From positions 806,001 through 870,000 of the forward strand of contig CANMIH010000001.1 of NCBI GenBank assembly GCA_947497905.1: 64,000 nucleotides of DNA, read 5' to 3'. The position numbers and the translations under genes are program-made. Numbering within the stretch: position 1 is the stretch's first letter; each line of letters begins with the position of its first letter. This DNA comes from an uncultured Pelagimonas sp. GTDB lineage: Bacteria; Pseudomonadota; Alphaproteobacteria; Rhodobacterales; Rhodobacteraceae. Below the pieces are notes generated by a model. It saw only the letters and a list, made by a program, of their open reading frames with translations, ran no database searches and was not told the origin of the DNA. Of the stretch, positions 52,069 to 60,417 are shown one piece after another.

Positions 52069-54024
52069 CTATTCTTCTAAGGCCTTTGCAACCGCCTCAA
52101 CCAGTTCCTTTCTCATCACTGGTTTCGTCAAATGAATATCATCACGAAGTATGCCGTTACCTCCACCGGCGTTTTCAGGTGCATATCCCGAAATGAATAC
52201 AACTGGCAGGTCAGGCTTCCTTTCTCGTAGTTTGCAGGAAAGCTCAACGCCCTGAAGCTGACCGGGCATGACAATATCGGTTACCAACAGATCGAAGTGT
52301 ATTCCGTCACCAAAAATTTTGTTCGCGATGTCACCAGAAGCTGCAGAGGTTACTGAATACCCAGCTTTCTCAAGTATCTTGACCAAAACCATTAAGACGT
52401 CTTCCTGATCCTCAACGACTAAAATCGCCCCTTTGTTCGGAGATTTGATCCCTTCAGCAATAAACTTTTCGCTCTGCCCAGACTGTGCGGTGGCCGTTGC
52501 TTTAAAGTAGAGAGTAAAAGTTGTTCCAACATCCGGTTCCGAGAAAACTTGGATAGAGCCACCAGACTGTTCAATAAAGCCCTGGACCATTGAAAGGCCC
52601 AAACCGGATCCGGCTCCCACAGGCTTTGTTGTGAAAAATGGCTCAAAAATTGTTTCGAGCTTTTCTTTAGGAATGCCAATTCCGGTATCAACGACGGAAA
52701 GCATGACATACTGACCGGGTAAGAGCTCGCCGTGCTGGGCTTTACTTTCGCCATCTTCTACCCGGACGTTAGCGGTTTGAATTGAAATACGCCCGTAATC
52801 AGGCAATGCATCTTTGGCGTTTAATATCAGGTTTAGAAGTGCGCTTTCCAAGGATGCTTTGTCGACCTCAGCCTGCCATAATCCTTCGGCCAGAGATACG
52901 TCCAGTTCGATCGATGCCGGGAGGGTGCGAACTGACCAGTTTCGTACTTCATCAACAACACTGTTGAGGTCTAAAACTTGGGGCACCAATGGCGCCTGTT
53001 TCGCAAAAGCCAACATATTGCGCGTAAGTTCTGCGCCCCGGATCGTCGCATCCATACAGTTCGTGACTAACTTAAGGTGCATCTCATTCGACATGTCATC
53101 TCTGAGAAGCTCTAGATTGCCAAGAATAACCGCCAGCAAATTATTGAAATCATGGGCCACGCCACCGGTCATTTGACCTATTGCTTCTGTTCTTTGCGCC
53201 TGTTGAAGCCGCTGTTCCGCCTGCTTTTGTTGGGTGATGTCCCTGAATGACGTAATGGTTGCGGCTTCACCGTCCCAAATTGCTTTCGCAAGGGTACACT
53301 CAAGGTGAATGACGCTGCCATCTTGCTTGATGCCGTCAAACTTAAAAGTCTCCGATTCAGACTTGCCGCTCAGAACGTCGATGCGAACAGAGTTAACCAG
53401 ACTTTGGTCAGCCTCTGCAATAAATTGAGGTGTGCCTTGGGAGCTCAAAACGTCTGACACACTCTCGTAGCCAAACGTTTTGGCGAATTGCGTGTTCGCG
53501 TAAACAATCTGGCGGTCGGAGTTGGCGATTGCCACGCTTTGAATGGAATTTTCGACCAGCATACGGAAGTTCGAGTTGCTGATACGAAGCTGCTCAAGTG
53601 TTTCGGTCTGTTCGGTAATGTCTCTGGCCAGAGACAAAAGCTTAGTCTGGCCAGCAACTTCAATCTTGCTGACCCGAACCTCTACCGGGAATTCAGAGGC
53701 ATCCTTGCGGCGGTGATATCCCCGCCGTGTACGTTTCTCACCAGGCCGCAGGTCTTGAAGTCTCTCCATGACCTCTACTCCAACATCGGCGCCGACGACG
53801 TCGCGGGCTTGCATCGAGATCAATTCTTCTCTGCTGTAGCCAAGATCGGATACGGCCTGCTCATTCACATGTTCAATCCGACCGGACACAGCGTCAATCA
53901 GATACATTGCTTCTGCCGCTTGTTCAAAAACTTGCCAAAGCTCTTCGCCGCTCAAGAGCGCTATCTGATTTCGGTTGTCCATATTGATCAAACTTGTCTC
54001 GTACACTGGTAAGTTCCTAGGCAC
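52069..54024 (-). CDS. PAS-domain hybrid sensor histidine kinase
   Basis: 651 residues, soluble. Two PAS domains (about 30-145 and 150-270) are followed by HisKA with the phosphorylated His291 in VAHDFNNLLAV, an HATPase_c domain (NLILNAKD for the N box, VVDTGIGIP for G1, GSGLGLSMVQG for G2), and a C-terminal receiver domain with Asp583 in LLVTDIVMP. No membrane segment, so it senses something inside the cell, perhaps with a PAS cofactor. The HDFNNLLAVILGN box is of the hybrid kinase type common in alphaproteobacteria. No partner regulator is nearby. An in-frame M at residue 15 may be the true start. Confidence 0.93.
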   Translation of the reverse strand: MPRNLPVYETSLINMDNRNQIALLSGEELWQVFEQAAEAMYLIDAVSGRIEHVNEQAVSDLGYSREELISMQARDVVGADVGVEVMERLQDLRPGEKRTRRGYHRRKDASEFPVEVRVSKIEVAGQTKLLSLARDITEQTETLEQLRISNSNFRMLVENSIQSVAIANSDRQIVYANTQFAKTFGYESVSDVLSSQGTPQFIAEADQSLVNSVRIDVLSGKSESETFKFDGIKQDGSVIHLECTLAKAIWDGEAATITSFRDITQQKQAEQRLQQAQRTEAIGQMTGGVAHDFNNLLAVILGNLELLRDDMSNEMHLKLVTNCMDATIRGAELTRNMLAFAKQAPLVPQVLDLNSVVDEVRNWSVRTLPASIELDVSLAEGLWQAEVDKASLESALLNLILNAKDALPDYGRISIQTANVRVEDGESKAQHGELLPGQYVMLSVVDTGIGIPKEKLETIFEPFFTTKPVGAGSGLGLSMVQGFIEQSGGSIQVFSEPDVGTTFTLYFKATATAQSGQSEKFIAEGIKSPNKGAILVVEDQEDVLMVLVKILEKAGYSVTSAASGDIANKIFGDGIHFDLLVTDIVMPGQLQGVELSCKLRERKPDLPVVFISGYAPENAGGGNGILRDDIHLTKPVMRKELVEAVAKALEE

Positions 54025-54334
54025 GCTAACATGAGAATAGCTGCTTCCGAGAGCGGCTTTTGCAGTTACTAGAAACTAAGTGGAAAAGCGCCATTTACGC
54101 TATAACTTACATCCAGTTTCGCCTTGTTTGTGCGCATCAAGCTAAACCTCCCACGTGTTGCGACGAAGGTCAGGAATGATCTAAAACTTCGACCCGCCTC
54201 GCGGCGGTAGAATAGGCCATTCGTGCCTCGTGCGGCAAAAATTAGGCCTCGAAATCCGGGGGCATGGAAAAGTCTGATGACGGACACCGTCCACGTGTCG
54301 TGTCGCAACAGGTTCTTTGCCGTCTTTCAAACGC
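54025..54334. other. 310-base gap between iclR and kinase gene
   Basis: The stretch is the upstream region of the kinase gene and the downstream flank of the IclR gene. Small frames here have no ribosome site or family pattern. I see no clear terminator or operator. Confidence 0.45.
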
Positions 54335-55117
54335 CTACTCGTGACCATTGAGTTCGGAGAGTTTTGCTGCAGCCAGTCTGAGTGGCTCAAGAAACGCCAA
54401 CATGTCATCGGGCGAGCAACGCATTATTGGCGCGTGCGTAGACAAGGTGGCCAAAAGCCTGCCGTTGGGGCTTAGGATAGGCACTCCAATTGCGATCATC
54501 CCAACCATGAATTCTTCATTGTCTGTCGCATAACCACGTTGGCGCGTTTTTGTGAGCTCTTCACGCAGCTTATCTGCTGATGTTATTGTGTGTTCTGTTA
54601 ACTCTTCTAGTGACCCGGCTGACAGAACCCCGTTTAAGGTTTTTGCACGCAGGGAGGACAGGTACAGTTTACCACTTGCCGTGCAATGAAAGGGTACTTG
54701 CGTGCCAATGGGCAATTGGATTCGAAGAGGCCACTTGGTCTCGACCCGGTCAAGATAGGTCATGCCCTCTCTGTCCGGGGTCCCGAGATTGATAGTTTCC
54801 CCGATTTCCTCGGCCAAACCTTTCAAGATAGCAAGGCGCGCTGTGCGTACACGCTCTGATGACATTGCATTGGCCACCAGAGTGCGCAGCCGATCGCCCG
54901 GGCCGTAGGAGCGGCCATCAAGATCTCGTTGCAAAAACCCTTCGGCCTCCGCAGTTTGCATCAGCCGGTGGATGGTCGGTTTTGGAAGGCCAATTGTATC
55001 AATGAGATCAATTGGCCTGACAGACACACCACGCCGCACAACTTCTTCGATTATCATCAAAAGCCGAAGGTTGGTCGGGATTTGGCTATCTTTTGAGAGA
55101 TCCTGATCATCGGGCAT
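54335..55117 (-). CDS. IclR-family regulator, probable isethionate regulator
   Basis: 260 residues. An N-terminal winged helix (IDLIDTIGLPKPTIHRLMQTAEAEGFL) is followed by the IclR effector domain with LGTPDREGMTYLDRVETKWPLRI and VPFHCTASGKLYLSSL. It is nine bases downstream of the TRAP large permease gene, in the same operon. In described isethionate clusters, the regulator IseR belongs to this family, the uptake system is TRAP (IseKLM) in marine strains, and the dehydrogenase IseJ is GMC-type, all as found here. The name iseR is therefore likely but rests on context. Confidence 0.87.
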   Translation of the reverse strand: MPDDQDLSKDSQIPTNLRLLMIIEEVVRRGVSVRPIDLIDTIGLPKPTIHRLMQTAEAEGFLQRDLDGRSYGPGDRLRTLVANAMSSERVRTARLAILKGLAEEIGETINLGTPDREGMTYLDRVETKWPLRIQLPIGTQVPFHCTASGKLYLSSLRAKTLNGVLSAGSLEELTEHTITSADKLREELTKTRQRGYATDNEEFMVGMIAIGVPILSPNGRLLATLSTHAPIMRCSPDDMLAFLEPLRLAAAKLSELNGHE

Positions 55118-55126
55118 TTTCCATAC

Positions 55127-56488
55127 CTATCTGTTAGGAAGTAGGATCAACGCTAGCTCTGGAACAAGTGACACAAACACCCAAACGCCGATCAATGCTG
55201 CAAGGTAAGGTACCGTATAGCGTAGCAATCTGAAGTAGGGAACACCCGTAACGCCCGACGCCACATAGAGATTCAACCCGTAAGGCGGAGTAATGAATCC
55301 AATTGAAGCGCCAACTAGGAAGATCACCGAAAAATGGATCGGATCAATGCCAACCGAGGCGGCGATAGGAGCAAGGATCGGAGCAAGGATGATCGTAACC
55401 GGCAAGCTTTCCAGCACCATGCCAGAGAAGAATACGATGACCATCGACGTGAAAAGAACCGCGTAATAGCCGCCCATAGACGTCACAAAATCCCCAATGG
55501 TTTGCTGCGCACCAAGCAAAGACAAGATTTGCTGCATCACCACAGACACGGCGATAAGGGGGGCCAAAATACCGGTGATCTGCGCCGAGCGTACAACGAT
55601 GGATGGGATCTGTGGGATGGAGAACCCTTCTACAACGAACATCTCCATATAGCTTTTTTCCGTCGCAGGTTTGTCTTTGTCCGCCCCCATGATTTTGTTT
55701 ATCGGGTAACTGAGCAAACCTGCGATGATGCAGAAACCAACGGTCACACCCGCGGCTTCGGTTGGTGAAAACTTGCCTGTGTAGATGCCCCAGAGAACCA
55801 GCCCGATGGCAAAGAACCCAAGCCATGCGCCAAAAGCGGTTTTTAGCACTCGGTTCAGTTGCAGCGGTATCAGATAGCCCCAACCATTGATGCGACAGAT
55901 GATCCAACAGGCAAGCTGCATACCCACCACCATCAACGCCCCGGGTAAAATACCGGCAACAAAGAGATCCGAGATCGGCAGGTTCAGCAAAAAGCCGTAA
56001 ACGATAAAGATGATTGATGGTGGAATGATGATGCCAACGGTGCCGCCTGCTGCGGCGGTTGCAGCCGAGAAACGCTCATCATAGCCACCTTTGACCATCT
56101 CAGGATGCAGCATCGAGCCAATCGTGGCCGTTGTTGCCGAGTTCGATCCAGAAATCGCAGCAAACAAACCACATGCTCCAAGTGAGGCCATGGCAAGCCC
56201 GCCGCGCAACCACCCCAAACATGAATAAGCAAAGTCGGATAACCGACGCGCAATTCCGGATTGGTTGATCAAGTCACCGGTGAGAATGAAAAGAGGCATC
56301 GCAAGAAGGGCAAACCCCTTGTTGAACACGTTGAGCAATTCTGCCCCCATGTTGTCGAGCGTAAGGCCAAGCACAAACGAACAGCCAATGACCCAATAGG
56401 CAATGACTAGCAGGACCGGCACGCCCAGCAGGAACAGGAGTGTCACTCCAAATGATATCAGTGTTACCAGTGTCCCATCGGTCATCAC
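55127..56488 (-). CDS. TRAP transporter large permease (DctM type), probable IseM
   Basis: 453 residues with about twelve transmembrane segments of the DctM family. Seen: FALLAMPLFILTGDLINQSGIARRLSDFA, GSNSATTATIGSMLHPEMVKGGYDERFSAATAAAGGTVGIIIPPS, and ASIGFITPPYGLNLYVASGV. It forms the main sodium-driven channel for an organic acid. The start overlaps the small permease stop by four bases. Substrate suggested by context is isethionate. Confidence 0.93.
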   Translation of the reverse strand: MMTDGTLVTLISFGVTLLFLLGVPVLLVIAYWVIGCSFVLGLTLDNMGAELLNVFNKGFALLAMPLFILTGDLINQSGIARRLSDFAYSCLGWLRGGLAMASLGACGLFAAISGSNSATTATIGSMLHPEMVKGGYDERFSAATAAAGGTVGIIIPPSIIFIVYGFLLNLPISDLFVAGILPGALMVVGMQLACWIICRINGWGYLIPLQLNRVLKTAFGAWLGFFAIGLVLWGIYTGKFSPTEAAGVTVGFCIIAGLLSYPINKIMGADKDKPATEKSYMEMFVVEGFSIPQIPSIVVRSAQITGILAPLIAVSVVMQQILSLLGAQQTIGDFVTSMGGYYAVLFTSMVIVFFSGMVLESLPVTIILAPILAPIAASVGIDPIHFSVIFLVGASIGFITPPYGLNLYVASGVTGVPYFRLLRYTVPYLAALIGVWVFVSLVPELALILLPNR

Positions 56489-57153
56489 ACATCTCCTCCG
56501 ATCACGGCCTGTTTGATCAGCGGCGCACCACTGCGAAAGTTTCTTAGGTCTTCGAAGAAGTTCTCAAACACCCGCGCTGCCATCAGGACAAAAGCCATCG
56601 GTGCGGTAATAAGGAACCACCACTGCATGACATTGTCGGTACCAAGAACAATCTGAAAATTCGAAGCAGACAAAGCCGTTACCCGCGTTGTCGTGACGAG
56701 AACGATGACGGAGAAAATGAACCAAAGAACGGCGTCTAAAGTCAGGCAAGCCATTTGTCCGGAACGCGGCATTAGTGTCCGAAATTCAGCAAAGCTGAGA
56801 TGTGTCCGAAGTCTCACGTTAAAGGCCGCACCAAACCAGGCCATGATCATAAACAGCAGCGGAGGGATCGTCGTTGACCAGGGCTGCTGGCTAGAAAAGA
56901 TGAACCGATCAATGACGCCCCAGAAGATGATCAAAGCAATCGCAAGATAGCTGTATACCATGATCGTGCGTTCCAGATGGCGATCAAGCCAGGGCACTTT
57001 CTTATAGATCCACATCACCAACAACCCACTTACCGCTGTGGCGACCGTACCAACCACCCAAGCGGCATTTGATTTCAGGGCATTTCGAATTTCGAAACTA
57101 TCCTGAGACGCAAATGCGCTGAGTATGTCACCGATCTCTGACCAGATTGCCAT
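56485..57153 (-). CDS. TRAP transporter small permease (DctQ type), probable IseL
   Basis: 222 residues with four transmembrane helices of the DctQ fold, including VYSYLAIALIIFWGVIDRF and LLFMIMAWFGAAFNVRLRTHLSFAEF, with the conserved RTHLSFAEF loop. The ATG at 57153 has a GGAGG site; longer frames upstream have no support. It overlaps the large permease gene by four bases. Confidence 0.9.
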   Translation of the reverse strand: MAIWSEIGDILSAFASQDSFEIRNALKSNAAWVVGTVATAVSGLLVMWIYKKVPWLDRHLERTIMVYSYLAIALIIFWGVIDRFIFSSQQPWSTTIPPLLFMIMAWFGAAFNVRLRTHLSFAEFRTLMPRSGQMACLTLDAVLWFIFSVIVLVTTTRVTALSASNFQIVLGTDNVMQWWFLITAPMAFVLMAARVFENFFEDLRNFRSGAPLIKQAVIGGDV

Positions 57154-57251
57154 ATTTTCCTCCCTGTCGTGTCTGTCGGTATGTTTCGTGGTCAGACACG
57201 TATTGCGGGCCGCCGCGATACCGGCGCCGGCCCCTTTTGGTTTGGCTTGGA

Positions 57252-58484
57252 TCAGCTTTTCCACCAGCGGCGGGGCTCAACGTTTTCTGGCTTCATATCT
57301 TTGGGAACTTGACGCGCGATGTCATAGATTTCTTGATACGTGTCGATGCCACCGGCCCAACCGTTCAGACGCTCACGCCATTTTTCCCAAAGCTGTGGTT
57401 GGAATTCAGGCGAACACATTTCTTCAGCCATCTTGATCTGGTCGTCGGCTAGGAAGGCATTGCGGACGTTGTTTTCCGCAAAGATGGTTCCGGGCATCTG
57501 CGGATCTGAATGCCCAACGGTTTTCACAAGAGCGGCTTCATTTGCCGCCTGAACGTGGGTTTGGGCCCAGTAAGACGATTCCATAACCGCATCTTGCAGA
57601 TGGCCATCAAGACTGTCGAAGACTGATGCGCTCATCGATGTATGTTCCGTGCCGCAGAAGAACTTCAGGTCAACAGACTGAGATACAACAGGCGACATGT
57701 TGGCGTAGGCCACAGCCGATGCCCATGTTTCCGCGCCATCGATCAACCCTTGCTTGAGGCCGTCCAGCGTTTCTTCCCAAGCTACAGGAACCGGGTTCAG
57801 GTTCAGAGCTTGCATCGCGATGCGACCCAGCTGGGTGCCGGTAACGCGGTTTTTGGTGCCGAACAGCTCTTCCAGCTTGGTCACTGTGGGTTTCTCGGCC
57901 CATCCCAACCCCAACTGAATGCCGCGCAACTCGCAGTGGCTAAACAGGAATTTCAGGCCGTGTCGTTTTTCAAGCGGATCACGCAGGATACGTTGTGATT
58001 CCGGGCTGTAGAGGAAGTGATACTGAGACGCGCGTCCTGGGAACATATAGGCATAGTCCAGAACATTCAGATAGGGTGCGCCCCCTGCCGAGTTTTGAGT
58101 GGATGCAGCATAGATATCGACGATACCTTGCTGGGTCTTCTCGACACAGGATGTCTGACCACAGATCTGATTATCCCCAATAAATTCAATGCGAATTTCA
58201 CCGTCGGTTCGGCTTTCGAGGTCACGTGCAAATTCCAACGCACCCGCGCGTTCAATCAACAGGTTCCGCGCGTTGAAGCCCGAAGCACCAAATTTCAAAG
58301 TGTGCTTCGCAGGTTTTGAGAAACGTTTTTCGTATGTTGATTCTGCCGCGCTTGCGAGGTTCGCAAGGCTCATCGCCCCGCCAAAACCGCCTGCCGCCAG
58401 AAGCGTCGAGCTCATGCCATATCGGCCTGCGACCCGAAAAAGGTCGCGGCGTGTAATGCCACGCAGATTGTTTGATGTACTCAC
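57252..58484 (-). CDS. TRAP transporter substrate-binding protein (DctP type), probable IseK
   Basis: 410 residues. A twin-arginine type signal (RRDLFRVAGRYG, then a hydrophobic stretch and a cut near ASAAE) sends a folded protein to the periplasm. The mature part fits DctP: HTLKFGASGFNARNLL, VEKTQQGIVDIYAASTQN, LQLGLGWAEKP-type binding segments and WASAVAYANMSPVVSQSVDL. The GTG at 58484 has a perfect GGAGGAAAG site. Binding pocket residues for a sulfonate cannot be judged from sequence. First gene of the dctPQM-iclR operon, divergent from the GMC dehydrogenase. Confidence 0.92.
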   Translation of the reverse strand: MSTSNNLRGITRRDLFRVAGRYGMSSTLLAAGGFGGAMSLANLASAAESTYEKRFSKPAKHTLKFGASGFNARNLLIERAGALEFARDLESRTDGEIRIEFIGDNQICGQTSCVEKTQQGIVDIYAASTQNSAGGAPYLNVLDYAYMFPGRASQYHFLYSPESQRILRDPLEKRHGLKFLFSHCELRGIQLGLGWAEKPTVTKLEELFGTKNRVTGTQLGRIAMQALNLNPVPVAWEETLDGLKQGLIDGAETWASAVAYANMSPVVSQSVDLKFFCGTEHTSMSASVFDSLDGHLQDAVMESSYWAQTHVQAANEAALVKTVGHSDPQMPGTIFAENNVRNAFLADDQIKMAEEMCSPEFQPQLWEKWRERLNGWAGGIDTYQEIYDIARQVPKDMKPENVEPRRWWKS

Positions 58485-58500
58485 GTCTTTCCTCCCTAAG

Positions 58501-58567
58501 TGCAATTATTGAGACTTGCGATCTCATTAATAGTGCATTAGGGATTTTTGAGGCAAGAGAAATCTCA
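58501..58567. promoter_or_regulatory. Repeated inverted elements between divergent dctP and GMC genes
   Basis: Two inverted repeats lie in the 116-base shared promoter region: TGAGA-N7-TCTCA at 58510-58526 and GAGA-AA-TCTC at 58557-58566. Each ends in TCTCATT, so the same factor may bind twice. The IclR protein of this cluster is the obvious candidate. Confidence 0.45.
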
Positions 58568-58600
58568 TTTCCCGTTCGGTAGGGCTTGGAGGAAACGCAT

Positions 58601-60223
58601 ATGTCGCAGAAAAGAGCCGATTTTCTGATTGTAGGGGCTGGGTCTGCGGGATGTGTTCTGGCGAACAGGTTAAGCGCCGACCCCATGAACCATGTGATTC
58701 TTCTTGAAGCCGGGGGGCGTGACATCAATCCTTGGATTCATGTGCCAGTGGGGTATTTCAAGACACTGCACAATCCAAACACGGACTGGTGTTACAAATC
58801 CGAACCTGAACCCGGGCTCAACGGTCGTTCCCTTGATTGGCCTCGCGGGAAGACACTTGGTGGCTCAAGCTCCATCAACGGTTTGTTATATGTGCGTGGT
58901 CAAAAGGAAGATTACGACCGTTGGGCACAGTGCGGCAATCGCGGATGGAGTTATGACGATGTCCTGCCGCTGTTCAAACGATCTGAATCTTATGAAAAAG
59001 GCAGTGACGACTATCACGGCGCCGACGGCGGCCTTTCGGTTTCGATGATCCGCGCAAAAAGCGATATATCGCAGGCGTTCATTGATGCCGCTGTCGAGAT
59101 GGGGGTTCCACGTAACTACGACTATAATGGCGAACAACAAGAAGGCGTTAGCTATTTTCATCAGACCGCCCGCAACGGTTTCCGCTGTTCAAGTGCCAAG
59201 GCCTTTCTGAACCCGGTCAAGAAACGTCCAAACCTCGAAATACTCACGCATGCCCATACGGAAACTTTAATTTTCGAAAACGATGAGTCCCGTCGGGTCA
59301 TTGGCGTGCGCTATTCCCGTAAAGGACAAACGCACGAGGTGATGCTAAAGCCGGGCGGAGAGGTCATTCTATCGGCGGGGGCCATTGGATCGCCTCAGAT
59401 CCTCGAGCTGTCTGGCATTGGTCGTGGTGACGTGTTGCAGAAGGCGGGTGTCAAGCTGCGCCACGAGTTACCTGGCGTGGGTGAGAACCTTCAGGATCAC
59501 CTGCAGATCAGGCTGGTTTACGAAGTGAACAGTCAGACCCTTAACGACGCGATCAACAAGTTTGTTCCGCGTATGGGGATCGGATTGAATTATGTTTTGT
59601 TCCGCAAAGGTCCGATGAGCCTTGGCGCCAGTCAGGTTTGCGTCTTCGCCAAATCGATGGAGGGACTTGAAACGCCCGATATTCAGTTCCACTTTCAGCC
59701 GCTGAGTGCCGACAAACCGGGCATCGAGATGCATCCGTTTTCCGGGATCACATCTTCGGTCTGTCAGTTGCGCCCCGAAAGCCGGGGGCACATTCATATC
59801 GCGTCCCCGAATGCCGCGGACTACCCCAAAATCGTGCCGAACTATCTGTCAGCAACAGCAGATCAGCTCTGCGCCATCCGGGCCGTTAAATTTGCGCGCG
59901 CGATGACAAAAACGAAAGCACTTAGTCCGTTCATTGTGCGCGAACATGTGCCAAGCAATGACCCTCAGACGGACGAACAACTTCTGCAATGCGCCCGTGA
60001 CATCAGTCAAACGATCTATCACCCGACTAGCACATGTCGAATGGGCAACGACGATATGGCAGTGGTTGACGACAGACTGCGGGTGCGCGGCATTGCCGGA
60101 CTGCGCGTGGCAGATGCGTCAATCATGCCCGACATCGTCTCAGGCAACACAAATGCCCCAACAATCATGATCGGCGAAAAAGCAAGTGATCTGATCCTTG
60201 AAGATCGACTGATGAAAAGCTGA
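58601..60223 (+). CDS. iseJ: GMC-family dehydrogenase, probable isethionate dehydrogenase IseJ
   Basis: 540 residues, an FAD enzyme of the glucose-methanol-choline family. FAD fold FLIVGAGSAGCVLANRL at residue 8, GMC signature GKTLGGSSSINGLLYVRG near 85-102, AIGSPQILELSGIG, the active-site histidine in HPTSTCRMG near residue 473, and NTNAPTIMIGEKAS at the end. Start at 58601 has GGAGG upstream. The neighbours are an IclR regulator, a TRAP transporter and an xsc remnant. This fits IseJ, which oxidises isethionate to sulfoacetaldehyde. A choline- or other alcohol-specific GMC enzyme is the alternative. Confidence 0.8.
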   Translation: MSQKRADFLIVGAGSAGCVLANRLSADPMNHVILLEAGGRDINPWIHVPVGYFKTLHNPNTDWCYKSEPEPGLNGRSLDWPRGKTLGGSSSINGLLYVRGQKEDYDRWAQCGNRGWSYDDVLPLFKRSESYEKGSDDYHGADGGLSVSMIRAKSDISQAFIDAAVEMGVPRNYDYNGEQQEGVSYFHQTARNGFRCSSAKAFLNPVKKRPNLEILTHAHTETLIFENDESRRVIGVRYSRKGQTHEVMLKPGGEVILSAGAIGSPQILELSGIGRGDVLQKAGVKLRHELPGVGENLQDHLQIRLVYEVNSQTLNDAINKFVPRMGIGLNYVLFRKGPMSLGASQVCVFAKSMEGLETPDIQFHFQPLSADKPGIEMHPFSGITSSVCQLRPESRGHIHIASPNAADYPKIVPNYLSATADQLCAIRAVKFARAMTKTKALSPFIVREHVPSNDPQTDEQLLQCARDISQTIYHPTSTCRMGNDDMAVVDDRLRVRGIAGLRVADASIMPDIVSGNTNAPTIMIGEKASDLILEDRLMKS

Positions 60224-60256
60224 CCCCAAACCAAACGAAAGCTTTCACCAAGGGAC

Positions 60257-60388
60257 ATGAAAATGACCAGGATAGAAGCCTTTGTAAAAGTGCTTCAATC
60301 GCATGTGCATCGCCAAAACTGTCGATCATGCACAGGCGCTAGAAAATGTTACGTCGCACTATTGCCTGACAGAAACCCTCTCGCCTGA
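60257..60388 (+). pseudogene. xsc: Truncated xsc remnant (sulfoacetaldehyde acetyltransferase N-terminus)
   Basis: An ATG behind AAGGGA starts a 43-codon frame, MKMTRIEAFVKVLQSH..., whose first sixteen residues fit the start of Xsc (family MKMTxEEAFVKVLQMHG). After that the frame does not resemble Xsc, and it ends at a TGA inside a short tandem repeat. The enzyme is about 590 residues, so nearly all is gone. It sits 33 bases after the GMC dehydrogenase, where xsc stands in isethionate clusters. Match is short and seen by eye. Confidence 0.6.
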
Positions 60389-60401
60389 CAGAAACCCTCT
60401 C
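60364..60401. repeat. Tandem 19-bp direct repeat
   Basis: GCCTGACAGAAACCCTCTC occurs twice back to back (60364-60382 and 60383-60401) at the end of the xsc remnant. It looks like a duplication scar beside a deletion point, though its origin is not shown. Confidence 0.85.
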
Positions 60402-60417
60402 AAACGGTAACAGGGCC

